From assembly GCF_029867415.1 (NCBI RefSeq), contig NW_026705213.1, positions 310,001 to 374,000 of the forward strand: DNA of 64,000 bases. The letters run 5' to 3'. The notes under the pieces are model-generated. The model ran no database searches, was not told the origin of the DNA, and saw only the letters and a list, made by a program, of their open reading frames with translations. The DNA comes from Vicia villosa (taxonomy: Eukaryota; Streptophyta; Magnoliopsida; Fabales; Fabaceae). Of this stretch, positions 22,526 to 33,847 are shown one piece after another (within the stretch, counting starts at the first letter, position 1; each line of letters starts with the position of its first letter). The translations under genes were made by a program, and so were the position numbers.

Positions 22526-23490
22526 ACCATCTTAAAATTTTTGGATGTGTTTGCTATGCTCAAATTCCAAAACAAAAGAGGACAAATCTGGAAGAAACAA
22601 GTGAAATATGCGTCTTTATTGGCTATAGTTCCATGTCAAAGGGCTATAGAATTTACAACTTGAAGACAAACAAGGTGATCATTAGCCGGGATGCTGTATT
22701 TGATGAGAATGCTTCTTGGAATTGGGAAGAAGACAAAATGAAGGAGAAAACAGTCCCTGCAATCATATTACAACAACAAAATTCAACAGCTGAGAATGAG
22801 CAACCAACTCCATGCACACCAAGTTCCTCATCCTCTCCAAGTTCACCAAGTTCATGTTCATCATCTCCCAGCTCAACTCCAATAAAATTGAAGGATTTGA
22901 GTGATATTTATGCAAGATGCAACTATTGTGTTGTGGAACCAGAAAATTTTGATGAAGCAATCAAAGAAGATGTTTGGAGGAATGCGATGCAAGAAGAGAT
23001 AAATGCCATTGAGAAAAACAAAACATGGCAGCTAGTTGAAAAGCCAAATGACAAAGAATCTATTGGAGTAAAGTGGGTGTACAAATTAAAGCATAATCCA
23101 GATGGGTCAATTCAAAGAGCCAAGGCTAGATTGGTAGTAAGTTTATGCACAACAGCTTGGAATTGACTATAGTGAAACTTTTGCCCCAATTGTAAGATTG
23201 GATACTCTAGGAACAGTTATTGCATTAGCAGCTCAGAAAGGGTGGAACTTGTACCAACTTGATGTGAAGTCAGCTTTCCTGAATGGAGAATTAAAAGAAG
23301 AGGTATATGTGCAGCAACCTCAAGGCTTTGTGACTAAAGGCCAAGAAGAAAAGTTTACAAGTTGAAGAAAACTCTTTATGGGTTGAAACAAGCCCCTAGA
23401 GCATGGTATAGTGAAACTGACAGCTACTTCATTCAATAAGAATTTCAAAGAAGTCAGAGTGAGCATACCTTTATGTGAAGCATCAAGTTT
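22480..23490 (+). pseudogene. Copia 1 integrase end and N-terminal reverse transcriptase
   Basis: From 22480 to about 23140 the frame encodes the integrase C-terminus, a serine/proline-rich linker (22800-22880) and the RT start (WRNAMQEEINAIEKNKTW, GVKWVYKLK). After a frameshift near 23145 the RT goes on as DYSETFAPIVRL and QLDVKSAFLNGELKEEVYVQ, then breaks up. The part with the catalytic YVDD is missing: the sequence passes from the AWYSE-type region straight to MNGCKPVDIP at about 23494. The copy therefore has no usable RT. Confidence 0.85.
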
Positions 23491-23493
23491 GGC

Positions 23494-24261
23494 ATGAATG
23501 GCTGCAAACCTGTTGATATTCCTTTAGTGGTGAATGAAAAAATAAAAAAGGAAGATGGTGGAAGATTAATAGATGCAAGCATGTATAGAAGTTTGGTTGG
23601 AAGTTTGTTTTATCTAACATCTACACGACCCGACTTAATGTTCGCTGCTAGTTTACTCTCAAGGTTCATGAGTAAACCAAGTCATTTACATCTTGGAGCA
23701 GCAAAAAGAGTACAAAGGTATGTCATGGGATCCATGGAGCATGGAATCAGGTTTGAAAAGAATTATAAAATTGAAGCTAAAGGCTACTGTGACAGTGATT
23801 GGGCTGGAAGTGTTGATGACATGAAAAGCACTTCTGGTTATGTGTTCAGCCTGGTTTCTGGAGTAATTTCTTGGTGTTCAAAGAAACAAGACACTGTAGC
23901 GCAATCTTCAGCAGAAGCAGAATATTTGGCAGCTGGTTTGGCTACACAACAATCGTTGTGGTTGAGAAGAACACTTGAAGATATCGGAGAAAAGCAAGAA
24001 GAAAGTATGCTGCTTCACTATGACAATAAATAAGCAATAGCCATGGCGAAGAATCCTGTTTTCCACATTCCAACAAGACATATTAATATAAAGCACCACT
24101 TCATTCGAAGTGTGAATGAAGATGGCGATGTGCAGTTAGTGTTCTGCAGTTCACAAGAGCAACTTGCAGACATTTTTACTAAAGCACTACCAAGAGGAAG
24201 ATTTCAACAACTTAGAGAAGCAATAGGAGTTAAAGAGCAAAACATTAAGGGGGAGTGTTAA
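23494..24261 (+). pseudogene. Copia 1 RT C-terminus and RNase H
   Basis: The frame 23494-24033 carries the RT tail (YRSLVGSLFYLTSTRPDLMF) and RNase H with the acidic residues of YCDSDWAG (Asp100, Asp102) and SSAEAEY (Glu141). A TAA at 24031-24033, where related elements have a serine, separates it from the last part, 24043-24261 (MAKNPVFH, then EQLADIFTKALPRGRF). The polyprotein ends a few bases before the polypurine tract. Confidence 0.88.
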
Positions 24262-24590
24262 AATTAATGTGTTGTAACCACCACTGACTTTAGTAAGAAT
24301 TATGAGAGAATTGCAACCATCAAATTCTAATTATTGTCTTTATTTAGAGTTATGTTAGAGTTGTAACATTAAGATTGACAGAACCAAGAGTCTCCATCTT
24401 AATTATCATCTTATTGTATTCTATGTAAGTTTTAATTCAAGCTTATATAAAGGCTTTGTAAAGCTAAGAAAGATATAGCAGTGAGTGGTGAATTCAATAA
24501 AATCAGCAGTTTTTCCAATGTTCTTCCACCAGTAGAAGTATAGTGCAAAAAGTGTTAAAAACCAATTTTTCTCTGCAGAATCCTGCAACA
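24245..24590 (+). repeat. Copia 1 polypurine tract and 3' LTR
   Basis: TTAAGGGGGAG (24245-24255) is the polypurine tract. The LTR, 24256-24590, runs from TGTTAAAATT to CCTGCAACA and is 335 bp. It includes TATATAAAG near 24444. Its middle 170 bp recur as the 5' LTR remnant at 1986-2155. Confidence 0.9.
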
Positions 24591-26333
24591 CTATAATTTA
24601 TCACATATCACCTCTAGAATACCATCAACATTATTTATGAGACGAACACATGACACAAGCATACATTTCTTATGTTTTCCTATTTAAATGTTACCCTTAT
24701 TTGTTTTGACATCTTAGTAACTCACATTTCACCTTTTTAAATTATAGCTTTCTTATGTGGCAAAAAGGTGCAATTCTGTTGAGTGCCACTATAAAATTAA
24801 ATTAACATTATTAGAAGATCTCCCTAATTTACCCTTTTAATCACAGGTTGTTGATCCCATCATCAACTTATCATTACAATTTTCATATGATGATTAATTC
24901 CATGTTTTAGAGTCCAATATAAACTTATCATTGCATTTCCCATGAATTTTATCATTAAAACTATTAGTTTTAACGGGTCACTATCACATCAATATCTTTT
25001 ATTTTTATTTTAACCAACTCAATATTTATAAATATATTTGGTTATTAGTGATATTTTTAAGTATTAATAATTATTAAGTATATTGGTGATTTGCTACATA
25101 TTTATTATTAAATATTTTTTGTTGTTAGTGATTTTATAATAGTTATAATTCTATATCAACAACAATCAAATTTTATGTAAGACAACTCAACAAACTTCCC
25201 TTGAGGAGCTTAGGTTCTAATAGCATCAAATTTTCAAAATATACAGGGTAAAATGCATTCACAACTACAATCTACAAGTAACCAATCAATAAAATCTTTT
25301 AGTGGCAGGAATGTTATTTAATCCGGGTAATTGGCCGGTGTAAGATTATATAAAATGGGGTAAGATTCTATAAAATAATTGGTATATTATTTTTATCATA
25401 TAGGCTTAAACCAACTCTAACATCTTTTGATTTGCATTATATAAATATGAAACTTTATTTTAACTTGCATTATATTAATATGAAATTCTATTATAAAATA
25501 AAATAAAAAAATAGTTAATAATATTAAATATATGATTTAATTTGATTTTTATAAATTTTATAGTATTTAGACATATACACTATTACCTTAATAACGGTCT
25601 TACCCGTGCGAACGCACAAGTCACTATCTACACAATACCTTTTTTTAAAATTTATTTTAACCAATCAAATATTTGTAAATATTTATGTTATTAGTGATAT
25701 TTGTTATTAAATTATAGAATTTCATATTTTATAACTGCATTTAAATAAATTATATACCAATTAAAATTGAAAACTTTTCATCTAAGAAGTTTTCACGGGA
25801 CAATATCACCACAATACATGTTTTAATTTAATCAACAAAATATTATAAATAATTATAATTTGCATAAATTCGTTATTTTAACGGGGTCATCATCACCACA
25901 ATACCTTTTTTTATTTAAACAACAAAATATTATAAATATTTATAATTATCAGTGATATTTGTAAATATTTATAGTTATTAGTCATATTTGTAAATATTTA
26001 TAGTTTTTAGATATATTAAATTTATTATGTTAGTGATTTAATAAATATTTTTTTTTAAAATTTTTAGTTATTAGTGATTTTATAATAACAATTATATATC
26101 AGCAACAACCTTACCTTACTGAATTATCCAAAATATGAATGACTATTACATTTTCAGGTTTTTTTTAACATAGCTACTATATATAGATTTATTTCATCTA
26201 TATTATGTTATGTTAATCTTAAATTAACATTCCTCGTTTGAATTTTTAAACTTTTTTATTCTTTTTGCGTTTGTAATACATTATTCATCTTAAGATTTGA
26301 ATTACCCGTGCGGACGGACGAGTCTTCTACTAG
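24591..26333. repeat. AT-rich degenerate repeat cluster with Helitron-like 3' end
   Basis: The stretch contains several degenerate copies of a unit that starts near an ACGGGTCACTATCACCACAA-like motif, then has CAACAAAATATTATAAATATTTATA and a TTATTAGTGATATTTG-like block (about 24970, 25615, 25795 and 25875). GC-rich foldbacks occur at 25606-25622 (CCCGTGCGAACGCAC) and 26305-26322. The latter is followed after a few bases by CTAG/T at 26330-26334, the layout of a Helitron 3' end. No 5' end or Rep/helicase is visible. Another related copy lies near 62990-63100. Confidence 0.4.
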
Positions 26334-26851
26334 TTCTTTTTCAAAATTGATTAATTATCTCTTTCTCCCCATTTGTCTCTCGTCTATCTATTTTCTCTCT
26401 CTGCATTCCCTCTTCACCCAAAACCCTAAATCCTACATCCATCTCCACCTCCATCTTCCAAACCCTCGCTGCCGCAACAACATCTTTCAAACGCTTCTTC
26501 TTTCAACACTGACATAGTATGAGTATACTTAATTTTATTTATCGCTTTTATATAGTTTTTGGATGATTTAATGTGTTTCACTCTGATTATTTTTCTGGGT
26601 TTGAATCGATGAGGACTGGATAATCGTTTTTTACCACTTGGCTTTCGAAAAAAAGGGAATGACAACGTTTTGCTACACCTTGTTTTTTGTAAATCGGTGA
26701 AATGGTCATACCTTTTCTGCAAATCTGACTTTTGGTATGTGTTCATCCTTCAAAATCTAACGTTTTGCTACATGTTTTTTGTAAATCAGGGAAAATGTTT
26801 CTTGGATCTTTGTTTTGCTTATGTTAGAGTTATGGTTTTGTGATATTGCAG

Positions 26852-26926
26852 GTTGAAATAGTGATGGGATTAGAGGAAGAGTTTGGGCTTAATATTGAGG
26901 ATGATTTGATAAAGAAGCTTTTTTGA
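26852..26926 (+). pseudogene. Acyl carrier protein (plastid type) exon fragment
   Basis: After a splice acceptor-like GATATTGCAG (26842-26851), 24 codons read VEIVMGLEEEFGLNIEDD followed by LIKKLF and TGA. VEIVMGLEEEFG is the conserved helix-II region just after the phosphopantetheine-bearing DSL motif of plastid acyl carrier proteins, which carry the growing chain in fatty acid synthesis. The DSL part itself would be in the previous exon, which I do not find. The usual C-terminal helix is cut short by deletion and a stop, so this is a gene fragment. Confidence 0.6.
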
Positions 26927-28526
26927 TGCATAGGTTAAACCCACTTGAGTTAGTAACTCGGTTCTGGTTTAGTGTTTTGGTTCAGCTTGCATTTGCATTT
27001 GATTTCGAATTAGGTGATGTTTTGTTTCAATAGTTCATTGCAACATTTTGAATTGGTTTAGAATTAAGTTACAACATTAATTTTTCTTTTTAAACACAGT
27101 AAGATTTGTTTTTGTGGTTTCTACATAATTACGGTTTTGCTATAACTTATGATTCTAAGCTGGTTTTGGTTTGACATAATTACGATTTCGACTTAATTTC
27201 GGCTTCGGCATAATTACGATTTCGCTATAGCTTATGATTATCGGGAAAATAATGTGTTTTCAATGAAAGTTTATTATGTTGCTGGTTGCGGCAACTATTT
27301 TTGTGGTAGGCTATGTCCATCATGGGAGTCGGTGGTGGGACGCACGTACCCTAGATCCAAAATGAAGATTACATAACTGTTGGTTTCAAATTTTACTATA
27401 TTTTATTTATATTTAGCTGCTGAAATGTTTGAAGTACTTTTAGATGATTCAGAAGTTGGATTTTTTTCATTTTTCCTTTGGATCAGGTTTTGGCATTACC
27501 ATTGCATCACATATCCCTTTTCGTTTGGATCAAGTCTCTGAATCAGGTATGCAGAAAGGTATGCAGAAGTTGGATTCTTTTTCGTTTTTCCTTTAAATCA
27601 TGTGTTATTTGGATAAATGTGACATGGAATTTGATAGATTCGTGACACACAAATTACAATTTCAGAACTCAGACTTGAAATTTGATTATCGATATGGGAT
27701 GTAATTAGTAACTAAATGCAAATTGTAATGATGGATATTGTTATTTTGAATTTTAGTTCCATAGGGATATATGTGTACCTTCACAAAATCTATATTACGC
27801 AACTGTGGTTTTCGTATTGGACTTTTTACGTCTCCTCACCTCATTGATATCCGAGAAAGATTACGTTTATATGGGTGAGTGATTCAGATTCATTTGTTGC
27901 AGCATTACTTCAGCTATTTGATTATTTAGCATTATTTGTGTTGCTTGTGCAGTATAGAAGGTTTCTTTTTTTTTTCCTATCCTTGAATCTACACCAATGT
28001 TGTTGTCCCATTTTGTTGTTATTCTTTATATTTAACTGAGTGAAGTTATTTTTAGAGTATAACGATCATATGCCTTCTTTCCTTCAGTTTGAATTTTTGA
28101 AGTTTGTATGAGTTTATGCCTGGTCTTGTGTGCTAGAAAAAGTTCAAGAATGAATTTTTAACTTTGTTTTTCATATAACAAAGAAAAAATAGTTAAACTT
28201 TATTTTCACTTCTTCCTGTAGTTAAACTATGTTTTGTGGTCATGCATAAAACCATGCTTTTTATCAGTTAGTATTAATGACTGTAACATTTTGAAATTAC
28301 ACTTTTTTGTTATCTTACATTACCACTTATATGATCATTAGTAAATTATAGTGAAAAGTCTTGCATCTCTTAAAAATGGATGCCTATAATCATGCCCTGT
28401 CCATGCATGTCAATTGTTTTTCTAAGATAAATTATCTAACATCATGCACTACTTAATGTTTAAATTACTTAATTCCTAAAAAATTGCATAAATAGAGGAA
28501 TATAACAAAAAATATGCTAGAGATAA

Positions 28527-28648
28527 TGACTGCATTTCCAATCACTACTTGAAGTCTAATGATGAAACTGTGGTTCTCTAAGAGGAAAATGATGGCAGAC
28601 TATTCACTCTCAATAATAGTCCTATTATGAGTATTGGAAATGCAGTCA
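28527..28648. repeat. 16-bp perfect inverted repeat, 90-bp loop
   Basis: TGACTGCATTTCCAAT at 28527-28542 and its exact reverse complement at 28633-28648. Homology does not clearly extend into the loop. It could be the termini of a tiny MITE or a foldback transcript. No target duplication is evident. Confidence 0.45.
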
Positions 28649-28834
28649 AGCTATAAACAAGTGATATTCTTTTTATTCCTTAACCACCATTCATTTTGAT
28701 TATAGATTTGAGATTTTCAAGTCCAGAACAAAAATCTCGGAAATGCAAATAAGGCTATCAACATGCAATACACATTCATCAAATAAGGCTTGAATAACAG
28801 TACTCTAACACAATGCTACTTCTCTTTGGTACAG

Positions 28835-29396
28835 TGTAAGCGAAATTGCAACAGAAGACTAGAAATGGATGTGTGCCATGATTTAGCCAATGTATACACG
28901 GATTTGTCGCAATGGCGTGATGCTGAAGCTTGTCTTTCCAAATCTGAAGTTATTGATCCCTATTCTGCTTCTAGATGGCACTCTACAGGTATTTATTGAA
29001 GCTTAACGTGTTGCGATTTATGGTTTTTTAGATATTCTTCATATAGCAGAGGTTACCATAAGTTAGGTTTATTCAAGTATGCTTTATGAAGCAAGAGGTC
29101 TACATCAAGAAGCAATAAAATCATTTAAAAAAAGATTGGATATTGATCCCAACCATGTTCCAAGTTTGATATCAACAGCTTGTGTTCCGAGAAAACTTGG
29201 GTATAAATCATGATCTTCAATTCTTAGAAGCCTTCTCATTGAGGCATTGAGGCTTGACAGAACAGACTCATCTTCATGGTACAATCTTGAACTTGTGTAC
29301 AAAGATGATTTGGGAACATCAGCATTGGAAGCTGCTGAATACTTCGAGGCAGTGGTTTTTCTTGAAGAATATTGTCCCATTGAACCCTTTAGATAA
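28835..29396 (+). pseudogene. NPGR-like TPR gene, last two exons (fragment)
   Basis: Exon 28835-28988 follows TTTGGTACAG and ends TCTACAG/GTATTT. It reads EMDVCHDLANVYTDLSQW and CLSKSEVIDPYSASRWH. Exon 29067-29396 follows AAGTTAG and reads YEARGLHQEAIKSFKK, DPNHVPSLIST, LDRTDSSSWYNLELVYK, EAAEYFEAVVFLEE and IEPFR, then TAA. This is the C-terminal TPR part of NO POLLEN GERMINATION RELATED / TTC7-type calmodulin-binding proteins. A TGA at 29211-29213 lies in frame where relatives have a serine-rich linker, and no upstream exons are seen. The residues are otherwise well kept, so the fragment may be fairly recent. It could be a captured fragment or a truncated duplicate. Confidence 0.7.
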
Positions 29397-29652
29397 CACT
29401 TTCACTTCTTTTCTATATCTAGTGTGCTTGTAAAGTTGGAAGAACTAAGGTAATTTCTTCATATTCTTACAAAATTTACCTTATTTTAATAGTTTGTTTC
29501 ATTGAACGAAGAAAATTGGCATCACTGTTTATACAAACAGACAAAATCATGAGGATGATGTTAAGGATAATGATAAGGGAAAACTAGGTTCTTTATGGAT
29601 AAGGATTCTCTGACGTTAGGGCGCGAAAGTTAGAGTGCCTTTTGCAACTTTT
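29397..29652. other. Spacer between the NPGR-like fragment and copia 2
   Basis: I see no gene or named repeat here. It may include the 3' UTR of the NPGR-like fragment and the true outer edge of the copia LTR. Confidence 0.4.
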
Positions 29653-29791
29653 ATGTAAGATAATTTAGGCCGTGCCTTTTCATTGATCTGATAGTCATTT
29701 ATATACACAATACAAATATGTGGTTATGATTCTAATAATCATTTGTAATCAATACTAATAATAATCTTTCTATATTTACATATCTAATACA
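29653..29791 (-). repeat. Copia 2 3' LTR (short)
   Basis: On the minus strand the polypurine-like CGACTACGGGGG (29792-29803) is followed by TGTATTAGATATG. The LTR contains TATATAAAT near 29697. Its outer end is set at ATCTTACA by the CA dinucleotide only, giving about 139 bp; this edge is uncertain. About 73 bp of it recur at 49934-50006. Confidence 0.6.
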
Positions 29792-30392
29792 CCCCCGTAG
29801 TCGAAACTGGAGGTGAACGAATGTTAAGACTATCACGAAATTCATCAAAGAGGGACAACGGAAGTCCCTTTGTGAAGATGTCAGCAATCTGAAAACGCGA
29901 GGGAATGTGAAGAACGCGTGCTTGACCGCAAGCAAATTTCTCACGCACGAAATGTATATCCATTTCAATATGTTTGGTGCGTTGATGTTGAACAAGATTG
30001 TCAGAAACATAAACCGCGCTGATGTTGTCACAATATACCAGAGTAGCTTTTGTGACAAGACAACATAGTTCCAAGAGTAAGTTGCGTAAGCAACATGATT
30101 CAGACACAACATTAGCTACGCCTCTATATTCGGCTTCGGCACCTGAACGAGACAAGGTATGTTGGCGTTTTGCGGACCATGAGATTAAGTTGTCACCGAG
30201 ATAAACATAATAGCCGGAGGTAGATCTTCTTGTGTCAGGACAACCGGCCCAATCTGCGTCTGTGTAAGAAATGATCTTCTCGACAGATGAAGGGTACAGA
30301 TGGAGGCCGAGATCTATGGTACCATTAATGTAATGAATAATGCGTTTCAAGGCACACATGTGTTGAGTTTTTGGATCATGCATAAATAAACA
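29784..30392 (-). pseudogene. Copia 2 RNase H
   Basis: Open frame with the RNase H motifs YTDADWAGCPDTRRSTSGYY, LSRSGAEAEYRGVA, VYCDNISAVY and HIEMDIHFVREK, ending in IADIFTKGLP. It is well preserved to its stop at 29784, which overlaps the LTR start. The N-terminal side is cut at 30392 by the Ogre derivative and continues at 43074. Confidence 0.9.
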
Positions 30393-30726
30393 TGTCGCAC
30401 CCCAATTTTTGCCCTACGAATTTCATTCATCTGGTCATGTCGCATTCACATTTCATTTGCATTTTGATCGTTGCATTTCTTGCATATTTCTCGATTTTGT
30501 TTACCTTTTCATTTCAGTCATTAGTTTTATTGTTAATATTATTATAAGTTTTATTTTTATTGTTATTATTATTATTATTTTATTTTTAGATTTAGTTAAG
30601 TTTAGAGTTATTTTGTTATTAATAAAAGAACGAATAAAAAAAAATATAACTTTAGATAGTTTAGATTAATTTAAGTTTTAATATTATCTTTTTTTTAATT
30701 TAGATTTAATTTAGATTAATTTTTAT

Positions 30727-30766
<40 letters not shown>

Positions 30767-33700
30767 TGTTCAAATGGTCCCCCAATTCCAAACATTAGAG
30801 TCCAAAATTGCTGTCCAAATCCTCTCCTATCCCATGCCAAGCACAAGGGTCCAAAATCCCTGCTGAGTCCAAAAGATGCTCCTCCAATGTGCCATCGGTC
30901 CACTTCTCGTTACACCAACTGGCACATCACCATCAAACTCTGCATAATCCTCCAAAGCAGACCAGAAGAAAACAAAATCCAAAAGCTGCTCCAATCTGCA
31001 CCATAGCTGTCCCAACGGTCCAAAACCTGTGCATAAAATTACAAAGTTTATACCAAAATGGACAATCACAAAACCTGCATCTAAAAGCAATGAAAACAGC
31101 AACACAAAACCATTCAAAAATCAAACTTCAATTTCCCCCCAAATGCATTATGATTCATCTATAAAACAGGGGGAGGAGGAGCCACCAACGAAGGGACACT
31201 CCTAAACTCTGCAGAAATTTCCCTCAACGCAACCTCAACCCTCAGTCTTCAAATCTAAAACCTTAACTTTAAACTCACATCCTCACACAACAAACACTTC
31301 ACCTTCAAAACCACACACGCAAACACTCAGTCGCAACAACAACACAACACAACACACATAAAGCACAAACCGCAGTCGAAGAAATAGAAGGAGAGTAAAA
31401 TAACCAAAAGAGTAAAAGAGGAATCGAAGAAGGTACCTGGGCTTGTTATTTACTTGTATTTATTGTTCTTCAACTTGTGTTTTTTCCATCTATTTCATCA
31501 TGTAACAAACTTGTATCATATAATCTGAAATACCAATGAATTGGGGCTTAGGGTTTGTGTGGGATCTGGATTATATATTGGTTTGATTTGTTGTGCGATG
31601 ACGTGAGAGAGCTTTATCGAGAGAAATAGCGAGTGAGACCGAGAGAAAACCGTGAAAAACGAAATTTGTAAGAGATGAGAGAATGAATCGCGAGAGAGTT
31701 GAATCGCGAGAGAACCGAATCGTGAGAGAGATCGATTTTTGAGAAGAGGAGCGTTGTTCTTGTTGTTGAACGCTGAGAAGGAATGAGAAAGGAGTTCACG
31801 TTCTTTTTTCTGGAAAAAAGAGGGGCTTGGTCAATTGATTTGGTCCTCCTGGGGTTTTCTAACCCATTTGATTTTAGATGAATAAAGGGGCTTCGGGTCC
31901 AGCTTGACCCGGTTCGGCCCACCCTTTAATGTTTTTTTCTTATTTCTTTCATGGGCCTCACCCTCCATTTGGTTACTACACCCTCCTTCTGGCTCAATAA
32001 CTTGTTTTTTCTACATAAAAAAATTACATTACTTTATTTCTTTGATTAGTTAATTATTTGTTTTATTTGTTAATTAATCATTTTAATTAAACTTCTACTA
32101 TATTGTTAATTAATTAATGATGTTAGTTAATCTTTGATTAATTTAATTAATTAACTAAATATGTTTTTTTGATTAATTAAGCTTTACCACAATAATAATC
32201 TATTTTTACAAACATTTTCATTCAATAAAACATTCGATCCAACATCGAGTCCATTTCAAAACTTCTCACAAAAACTTCAAAAAACAATTTAAACTCATTA
32301 CTTCATTTCTCGCCCAAGCGCGAAGCCTCTTTTCATTGCCCAAGTGCAAATTTCACCCAAGTGTGAATCTCATTTCAAAGTTTGTCTTCTCCGCCCAAGT
32401 GCGATTAGACTATTTCATAAACCCTAAAACGCTTTGTTCAACGTCAAGTTGTTAATCTTCTTTTTATACATTAAATCAAAGTGATTAAGTGACAAGGGGT
32501 GCACACCTCTTGAATACCTTCGATCCTTTGAATCAAACAATTAAATCAAAGTGATTAAGTGACAAGGGGTGCACACCTCTTGAATACCTTCGATCCTTTG
32601 AATCAAACAATTAAATCAAAGTGATTAAGTGACAAGGGGTGCACACCTCTTGAATACCTTCGATCCTTTGAATCAAACAATTAAATCAAAGTGATTAAGT
32701 GACAAGGGGTGCACACCTCTTGAATACCTTCGATCCTTTGAATCAAACAATTAAATCAAAGTGATTAAGTGACAAGGGGTGCACACCTCTTGAATACCTT
32801 CGATCCTTTGAATCAAACAATTAAATCAAAGTGATTAAGTGACAAGGGGTGCACACCTCTTGAATACCTTCGATCCTTTGAATCAAACAATTAAATCAAA
32901 GTGATTAAGTGACAAGGGGTGTACACCTCTTGAATACCTTCGATCCTTTGAATCAAACAATTAAATCAAAGTGATTAAGTGACAAGGGGTGCACACCTCT
33001 TGAATACCTTCGATCCTTTGAATCAAACATTAAATCAGAGTGATTAAGTGACAAGGGGTGGACACCTCTTGAATACCTTCGATCCTTTGAATCAAAACAC
33101 TTTAATCAAACCAAGAGGTTAAGTGACAAGGGGTGAACACCTCTTGAATACCTTGATCTTTTGAATTAAAATACATTAATCCAAACTTGGACAACAAGTG
33201 ACAATGGGGCTCGCTCCTGTTGAATACCTTGGGTAAAGGACGCGCTAGGTGAACACCTTGCTCAAATACTTTACTAAACGTCCGCAAACATCCGTACTAA
33301 AAATAAATCAACAAACTCGTAGTTCTTTCGAACTACAATCGCTCTGATTCTTCCATTGAAGATATGTAGGCATAAGACTCAAATGTCTTGGCGAGCATAC
33401 TAATAAAAAAAAATAATTCCGTAGCCCCGAACTACGATTGCTCTGACTTTCCCCATTGGGAATACGTAGGCACAAGACACAAACGTCTTGGCGAGCATAA
33501 TAATAAAAAATCTTTTCTTTTTTCTCAATAATAAAAACCTAAAAAACATGTTCTTTCTCTTAATGAAATAAACGTAGACTTAAGCTAACACTCGATTGCA
33601 AAACAACTAAATGGATCCCATCGAGTACGATGGAGGTAAGGGGTGCTAATACCTTCCCCTTGCTTAACCGACTCCCGAACCCAATTTTGGTTACGAAGAC

Positions 33701-33827
33701 CATCTTTATCCATTTCATTTCATTTGTGGGTTTTATCAATATTTTCCCATTCCCATTGGAATAATAAAAATTTGGTGGCGACTCTGTTTGTTACCATTTC
33801 GTGGCGATCATTTTTTGACCCGCGACA
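30393..33827 (+). repeat. Ogre derivative 5' LTR (3435 bp)
   Basis: Contains an (ATT)n microsatellite at 30730-30765, a TATA-like CTATAAAAC near 31160, a GAATCGCGAGAGAG-type repeat at 31680-31730 and nine 70-bp tandem units. It differs from the 3' LTR by about 12 substitutions, one 70-bp unit, two ATT units and a few single-base indels. Confidence 0.92.
32471..33100 (+). repeat. 70-bp tandem array, nine units (5' LTR)
   Basis: Units start at 32471 and every 70 bases to 32961; the ninth starts at 33030 after a 1-base loss. Each holds AAGTGACAAGGGGTGCACAC and TTGAATACCTTCGATCCTTT. The seventh unit has GTACAC in place of GCACAC. Two more diverged units follow to about 33235. There are no spacers, so it is a minisatellite and not a CRISPR array. 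Confidence 0.95.
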
Positions 33828-33829
33828 GC

Positions 33830-33847
33830 TGGCGACTCTGCTGGGGA
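33830..33847 (+). other. Primer-binding site (tRNA-Arg)
   Basis: TGGCGACTCTGCTGGGGA, two bases after the LTR, is the primer site reported for Ogre elements and is complementary to the 3' end of tRNA-Arg. Confidence 0.88.

Larger units (their letters stand above)
1986..24590 (+). mobile_element. Ty1/copia element 1, decayed and interrupted
   Basis: A plus-strand copia retrotransposon: LTR remnant 1986-2155, gag 2161-2554 continuing at 21053, protease, integrase, reverse transcriptase and RNase H in the copia order up to 24261, polypurine tract 24245-24255 and a full 335-bp 3' LTR at 24256-24590. The gypsy element at 2555-21047 splits gag and duplicated GTTAC (2550-2554 and 21048-21052). Frameshifts, stops, a missing gag start and a missing RT core show it is dead. 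Its outer TSD cannot be found because the 5' LTR start is lost. Confidence 0.9.
26334..28834. other. Intron-like DNA with one ACP exon; otherwise nothing assigned
   Basis: Starts with CT-rich sequence containing AAAACCCTAAATCC, like a plant 5' UTR. Duplicated small blocks occur (GAAGTTGGATTCTTTTTC-type at about 27450 and 27565; CATAATTACGATTTCG-type at 27120-27230). A 16-bp perfect inverted repeat lies at 28527-28648. Only the exon at 26852-26926 is recognisable. Confidence 0.5.

Noticed and set aside
26334..29396. One functional host gene spanning this region
   Set aside because: The two recognisable pieces belong to unrelated proteins (ACP and NPGR-like), lack their other exons and contain early stops.
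30409..30669. 86-codon frame present identically at 30409 and 39578
   Set aside because: The identity only reflects the duplicated LTRs. The peptide is a low-complexity Phe/Ile-rich product of T-rich DNA.
30808..31164. Overlapping open frames on both strands in the Ogre LTR (also near 40065)
   Set aside because: They lie upstream of the presumed TATA box in U3, have no domain and occur on both strands. Best explained by chance in C-rich DNA.
32471..33100. CRISPR-like direct repeat array
   Set aside because: The 70-bp units follow each other without unique spacers and recur in the other LTR. It is a minisatellite within a retrotransposon.
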